Assembly: GCA_019308985.1 (NCBI GenBank)
Contig: JAFDHB010000198.1
Span: 1 to 7,094 of the forward strand
DNA: 7,094 nt
From: Deltaproteobacteria bacterium
Lineage (GTDB): Bacteria > Desulfobacterota > DSM-4660 > Desulfatiglandales > HGW-15
Direction of reading: 5' to 3'
The position numbers were made by a program, and so were the translations under genes. The notes beneath the pieces were generated by a model, which was not told the DNA's origin, made no database searches, and saw only the letters and a program-made list of their open reading frames with translations. Below, in pieces: positions 4,471-7,094 of this stretch. Within the stretch, counting starts at the first letter, position 1. Each line of letters begins with the position of its first letter.

Positions 4471-5517
4471 TTACCTTTCCGTCTTTCTGGGATCAAATGC
4501 ATCCCGTACCGCCTCTCCAATGAAGATCAGGAGACTCAACATCACCGCAAGTACCATGAAGGCGGTTATACCCAGCCACGGGGCCTGCAAGTTGTTCTTG
4601 CCCTGGTTGAGGAGTTCTCCCAGGGACGGTGAACCGGGGGGAAGGCCGAATCCCAGGAAATCCAAGGCGGTCAGCGTGGTAATGGAGCCGTTCAGTATAA
4701 AGGGCAAAAAGGTTAGCGTGGCGACCATGGCATTCGGCAGTATGTGCCTGAACATGATCATGGCATCACTGACACCAAGGGCCCTTGCCGCCCGGACGTA
4801 GTCAAAGTTCCGGACACGGAGAAACTCCGCCCTTACCACTCCCACCAGGGACATCCAGCTGAAGAGCAACATCAGCCCCAGGAGCCACCAGAAGTTGGGC
4901 TCCACGACACTGGCCAGGATGATGAGGAGGTAGAGTATGGGCAGGCCTGACCATATCTCAATGAACCTCTGGAACAGGAGATCGATCCATCCCCCGAAGT
5001 AGCCCTGTACTGCACCGGCTGCAATGCCCACAAGGGAACTGATCACGGTCAGGATCAGGCCGAAGAGGACGGAGATACGGAAGCCATAGATGAGCCTGGC
5101 AACCACGTCCCTGCCCTGGTCGTCTGTTCCGAGCCAGTTGTCGGCGGAAGGAGGCGCCGGTGCGGGCACCTTCAGGTCATAATTGATGGTATCATAGCTG
5201 TAAGGGATGGGCGGCCAGATCATCCAGCCCTTTTTCTCGATGAGTTCAGCCACCTCCGGGTCCCGGTAGTCCGCTTCTGTGGGGAGGAACCCCCCAAAGG
5301 TTGTCTCAGGATACTCGAATAGGACCGGGAAGTAGAACTTGCCGTCATACCTAAGGAGCAGGGGCTTGTCGTTGGCGATGAATTCCGCGAAAAGAGACAT
5401 GACAAAGAGGGTGAGAAAGATCCAAAGGGACCAGTAGCCGCGGCTGTTTGCGCGGAAGTTCATGAGCCTGCGGCGGGTCAGGGGAGATATCCTGAAGAAG
5501 AGGATCTTTTCTGGCAT
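4471..5517 (-). CDS. yejE: Peptide ABC transporter permease YejE
   Basis: This inner-membrane permease pairs with YejB to form the translocation channel. In its 348 residues, one membrane segment lies at about 29-47. A long periplasmic region follows (about 48-140), including WPPIPYSYDTINYD and the family-typical NWLGTDDQGRDVVARLIYG. Further membrane segments lie at about 145-170, 190-206, 209-228, 263-285 and 315-336. The cytoplasmic EAA coupling loop, which docks on the ATPase, is at about 240-261 (YVRAARALGVSDAMIMFRHI), and the protein ends in the expected AVRDAFDPRK. E. coli YejE is about 341 residues. The start at ATG 5517 is three bases after the yejB stop, with AGGAG at 5531-5527 inside yejB. 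Translation is probably coupled along the operon. The long periplasmic region separates YejE from ordinary DppC/OppC permeases. Confidence 0.93.
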   Translation of the reverse strand: MPEKILFFRISPLTRRRLMNFRANSRGYWSLWIFLTLFVMSLFAEFIANDKPLLLRYDGKFYFPVLFEYPETTFGGFLPTEADYRDPEVAELIEKKGWMIWPPIPYSYDTINYDLKVPAPAPPSADNWLGTDDQGRDVVARLIYGFRISVLFGLILTVISSLVGIAAGAVQGYFGGWIDLLFQRFIEIWSGLPILYLLIILASVVEPNFWWLLGLMLLFSWMSLVGVVRAEFLRVRNFDYVRAARALGVSDAMIMFRHILPNAMVATLTFLPFILNGSITTLTALDFLGFGLPPGSPSLGELLNQGKNNLQAPWLGITAFMVLAVMLSLLIFIGEAVRDAFDPRKTER

Positions 5518-5520
5518 GGT

Positions 5521-6636
5521 TCAGGTCTCCTGGGCCTCAAAGGTGATGCGAGGGTCTACCACGTGATATGTGAGGTCACTGACAAGGTTCAACAACAGAC
5601 CCAAGAGGGTAAAGACGTATAGACTCCCGAACATGACAGGGTAATCCCGGTTCACTGCGGCCTCAAATCCCAGGAGGCCCATGCCGTCCAGAGAGAATAT
5701 GATCTCGGTAAGGAGAGATCCCGTGAACAGGGCCCCTATGAATGCGCCTGGGAAACCTGCAATGACAATGAGCATGGCATTTCGGAATACGTGACCGTAA
5801 AGCACGCGCCTCTCTCTCACTCCCTTGCTGCGCGCGGTGATGACGTATTGCTTGTTTATCTCCTCCAGGAAAGAGTTCTTTGTCAGCATGGTGAGGCCGG
5901 CGAAACCTCCTATGACCATGGAGAGGACCGGAAGAGTGATGTGCCAGAAATAGTCCGCAATGCGCGCAGGCCAACTGAGTTCGGCCCAGTTCTCGGATAC
6001 CAACCCGCGCAAGGGGAACCAGTCAAAATAGCTCCCTCCGGCGAAGAGCACGATCAGCAGTATGGCGAACAGAAAACCGGGTATGGCGTTTCCGAGTATC
6101 ACCACCGTGCTGGTCCATACGTCGAAACGGGACCCGTCCCGTACGGCCTTTGAGATACCCAAGGGGATCGAGATGAGGTAGACAAGAAAGGTGGTCCAGA
6201 GACCCAGGGAGAGGGAGACGGGCATCTTGTCGATTATGAGGCTGATTACACTCTGGTCCCGATAAAAGCTCTCGCCGAAATCAAATACCAGGTAGTTGCG
6301 TATCATCTTGATGAAGCGTTCGTGGGCCGGTTTGTCAAAACCGAACTGGCGCTCGATCTCCTTTATGAGTTCGGGGTCCAAGCCGCGGGCCCCCCGATAC
6401 TTGGTGGTCACATCTGAACGGGCCGCCGCTTCTCCCTGTGGGAACCTCGTGGCCGTGTCCGCCTGTCCTGCACCGCTGACCCGGGCCGTCGCCTCCACGG
6501 CGGCACCCTTTATCCTGGCAATCATCTGCTCCACGGGACCGCCGGGTGCGGCCTGGACCACCAGGAAATTGATAACCATGATACCGAACAGGGTCGGTAC
6601 TATGAGCACCAACCTGCGCAGGATGTAGGCATACAT
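5521..6636 (-). CDS. yejB: Peptide ABC transporter permease YejB
   Basis: This is the second inner-membrane permease of the Yej importer, 371 residues from ATG 6636. The first membrane segment (about 6-30) ends in the family hallmark [12 protein letters not shown]. An alanine-rich periplasmic stretch (about 42-80) leads to the conserved [10 protein letters not shown]. Further membrane segments lie in the 148-162, 176-200, 233-252, 288-310 and 335-355 regions. The EAA loop is at about 264-287 ([20 protein letters not shown]), and the C-terminus has the typical [12 protein letters not shown] recall E. coli YejB as about 364 residues with the same layout. A GTG at 6642 is in frame, but the strong GGAGGTGG at 6650-6643 is too close to it and correctly spaced for ATG 6636. 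A 91-base gap separates it from yejA. The coding sequence is intact. Confidence 0.93.
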   Translation of the reverse strand: MYAYILRRLVLIVPTLFGIMVINFLVVQAAPGGPVEQMIARIKGAAVEATARVSGAGQADTATRFPQGEAAARSDVTTKYRGARGLDPELIKEIERQFGFDKPAHERFIKMIRNYLVFDFGESFYRDQSVISLIIDKMPVSLSLGLWTTFLVYLISIPLGISKAVRDGSRFDVWTSTVVILGNAIPGFLFAILLIVLFAGGSYFDWFPLRGLVSENWAELSWPARIADYFWHITLPVLSMVIGGFAGLTMLTKNSFLEEINKQYVITARSKGVRERRVLYGHVFRNAMLIVIAGFPGAFIGALFTGSLLTEIIFSLDGMGLLGFEAAVNRDYPVMFGSLYVFTLLGLLLNLVSDLTYHVVDPRITFEAQET

Positions 6637-6727
6637 AGCCACCCACCTCCGCTTTTCAAGGGATTAGGGATATGGCGCTGTATTTCCTCCCCTGAGGGCA
6701 GAAAAACAACGAAGAACTTGATGCATA

Positions 6728-7094
6728 TCACCTCTTCTTCAAAGAGGCCTTCTTTTCCAGGAGTATAGCTTCTTTTTCGGGATCGATCCACCAGGTATCG
6801 AATCCTAGGGCATATTTGGGTGTGATCTTGGGGCGGCTGAACTTGTTCCAATAGGCTACCCTGAAATACCGAATGTGCCAGTGTGGAATCACATAGTTCC
6901 CCCAGAGCAGGACCCGGTCGAGGGCCCGGGTACGGTAAATGAGGCTTTCCCGGTCAGGGGCGGAGATCACTAGGTCGATGAGGGCATCCACGACAGGGTC
7001 CTTGATCCCGATCGTGTTGCGGCTTCCGGCCTGATCAGCCGAAGCGGAACTCCAGAAGTCCCTCTGCTCGTTACCGGGAGAGAGGGATTGGGGA
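6728..7094 (-). CDS. yejA: Periplasmic peptide-binding protein YejA, C-terminal part (start beyond window)
   Basis: The frame is open from the right edge to a TGA at 6730-6728 and gives the last 121 residues of an extracellular solute-binding protein (family 5). It captures peptides in the periplasm for YejB/YejE. YejA-typical stretches are visible: SLSPGNEQRDFWSS, then GSRNTIGIKDPVVDALID, the ALDRVLLWGNYVIPHWH segment, and a C-terminal YFRVAYWNKFSRP followed by GFDTWWIDPEKE. Full-length YejA is about 600 residues, so roughly four fifths, including the signal peptide, is outside. It is the upstream gene of the operon, and any operon promoter is also outside. The 91 bases to yejB hold no convincing promoter or terminator; one weak pair (GAAGAA 6711-6716 with TTCTTC 6735-6740) spans the stop. 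Confidence 0.92.
   Translation of the reverse strand, partial: PQSLSPGNEQRDFWSSASADQAGSRNTIGIKDPVVDALIDLVISAPDRESLIYRTRALDRVLLWGNYVIPHWHIRYFRVAYWNKFSRPKITPKYALGFDTWWIDPEKEAILLEKKASLKKR

Noticed and set aside
5791..6153. Plus-strand open frame of 120 codons antisense to yejB
   Set aside because: It is opposite conserved YejB membrane segments and its EAA loop, with no ribosome binding site or protein-like pattern; a shadow frame.
6711..6740. Weak inverted repeat GAAGAA...TTCTTC across the yejA stop as an intercistronic terminator
   Set aside because: Six-base A/T-rich stem with a long loop and no T-run; insufficient to claim a terminator.

Overview
The window is bacterial and joins two different neighbourhoods. 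Their meeting point is a pair of tRNA genes at 2533-2683. The right side (2836-7094, all on the minus strand) is a tightly packed peptide-uptake operon of the YejABEF type. It holds the end of the periplasmic binding protein YejA, the permeases YejB and YejE, and the fused double ATPase YejF. The moderately high G+C, the CCA encoded in both tRNAs and the Gram-negative style YejABEF suggest a proteobacterium in the broad sense. A deltaproteobacterium / Desulfobacterota is my best guess, from the look of the proteins only.

The left side (1 to about 2532) looks like the integrase end of a mobile element. A complete tyrosine recombinase with an excisionase-like partner stops 16 bases from the 3' end of a tRNA-Glu gene, the classic position for tRNA-targeted integration. 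Inside it lie short genes typical of phages or integrative elements: a minus-strand helix-turn-helix repressor cut by the window edge, a divergent Cro-like protein with a good promoter and palindromes between the two, a small unknown gene, a short cysteine-containing gene on the minus strand, a second helix-turn-helix gene, and a 62-residue protein. The element's other end and second attachment site lie beyond the left edge. No cargo gene is visible here.

Region by region: 1-266 is A/T-richer DNA with the divergent repressor/Cro-like control region. 267-911 carries two small plus-strand genes and a convergent minus-strand gene. 912-1257 holds a helix-turn-helix gene with a second gene nested in its +1 frame. 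1292-2516 is the overlapping excisionase-integrase pair. 2533-2683 is the tRNA-Glu/tRNA-Gln pair, transcribed leftward from a good promoter at 2695-2723. 2765-2823 is a long perfect hairpin separating the tRNAs from the yej operon.

The yej operon is ordinary in content. The points worth a second look are in the element: two promoters placed so that the mRNA would start at or almost at the initiation codon, an inverted repeat over one of those starts, repeated +1-frame gene overlaps, a 16-base promoter core shared between the element and the host tRNA promoter, and a short direct repeat at the end of the integrase gene. I do not see a clearly new multi-gene system.
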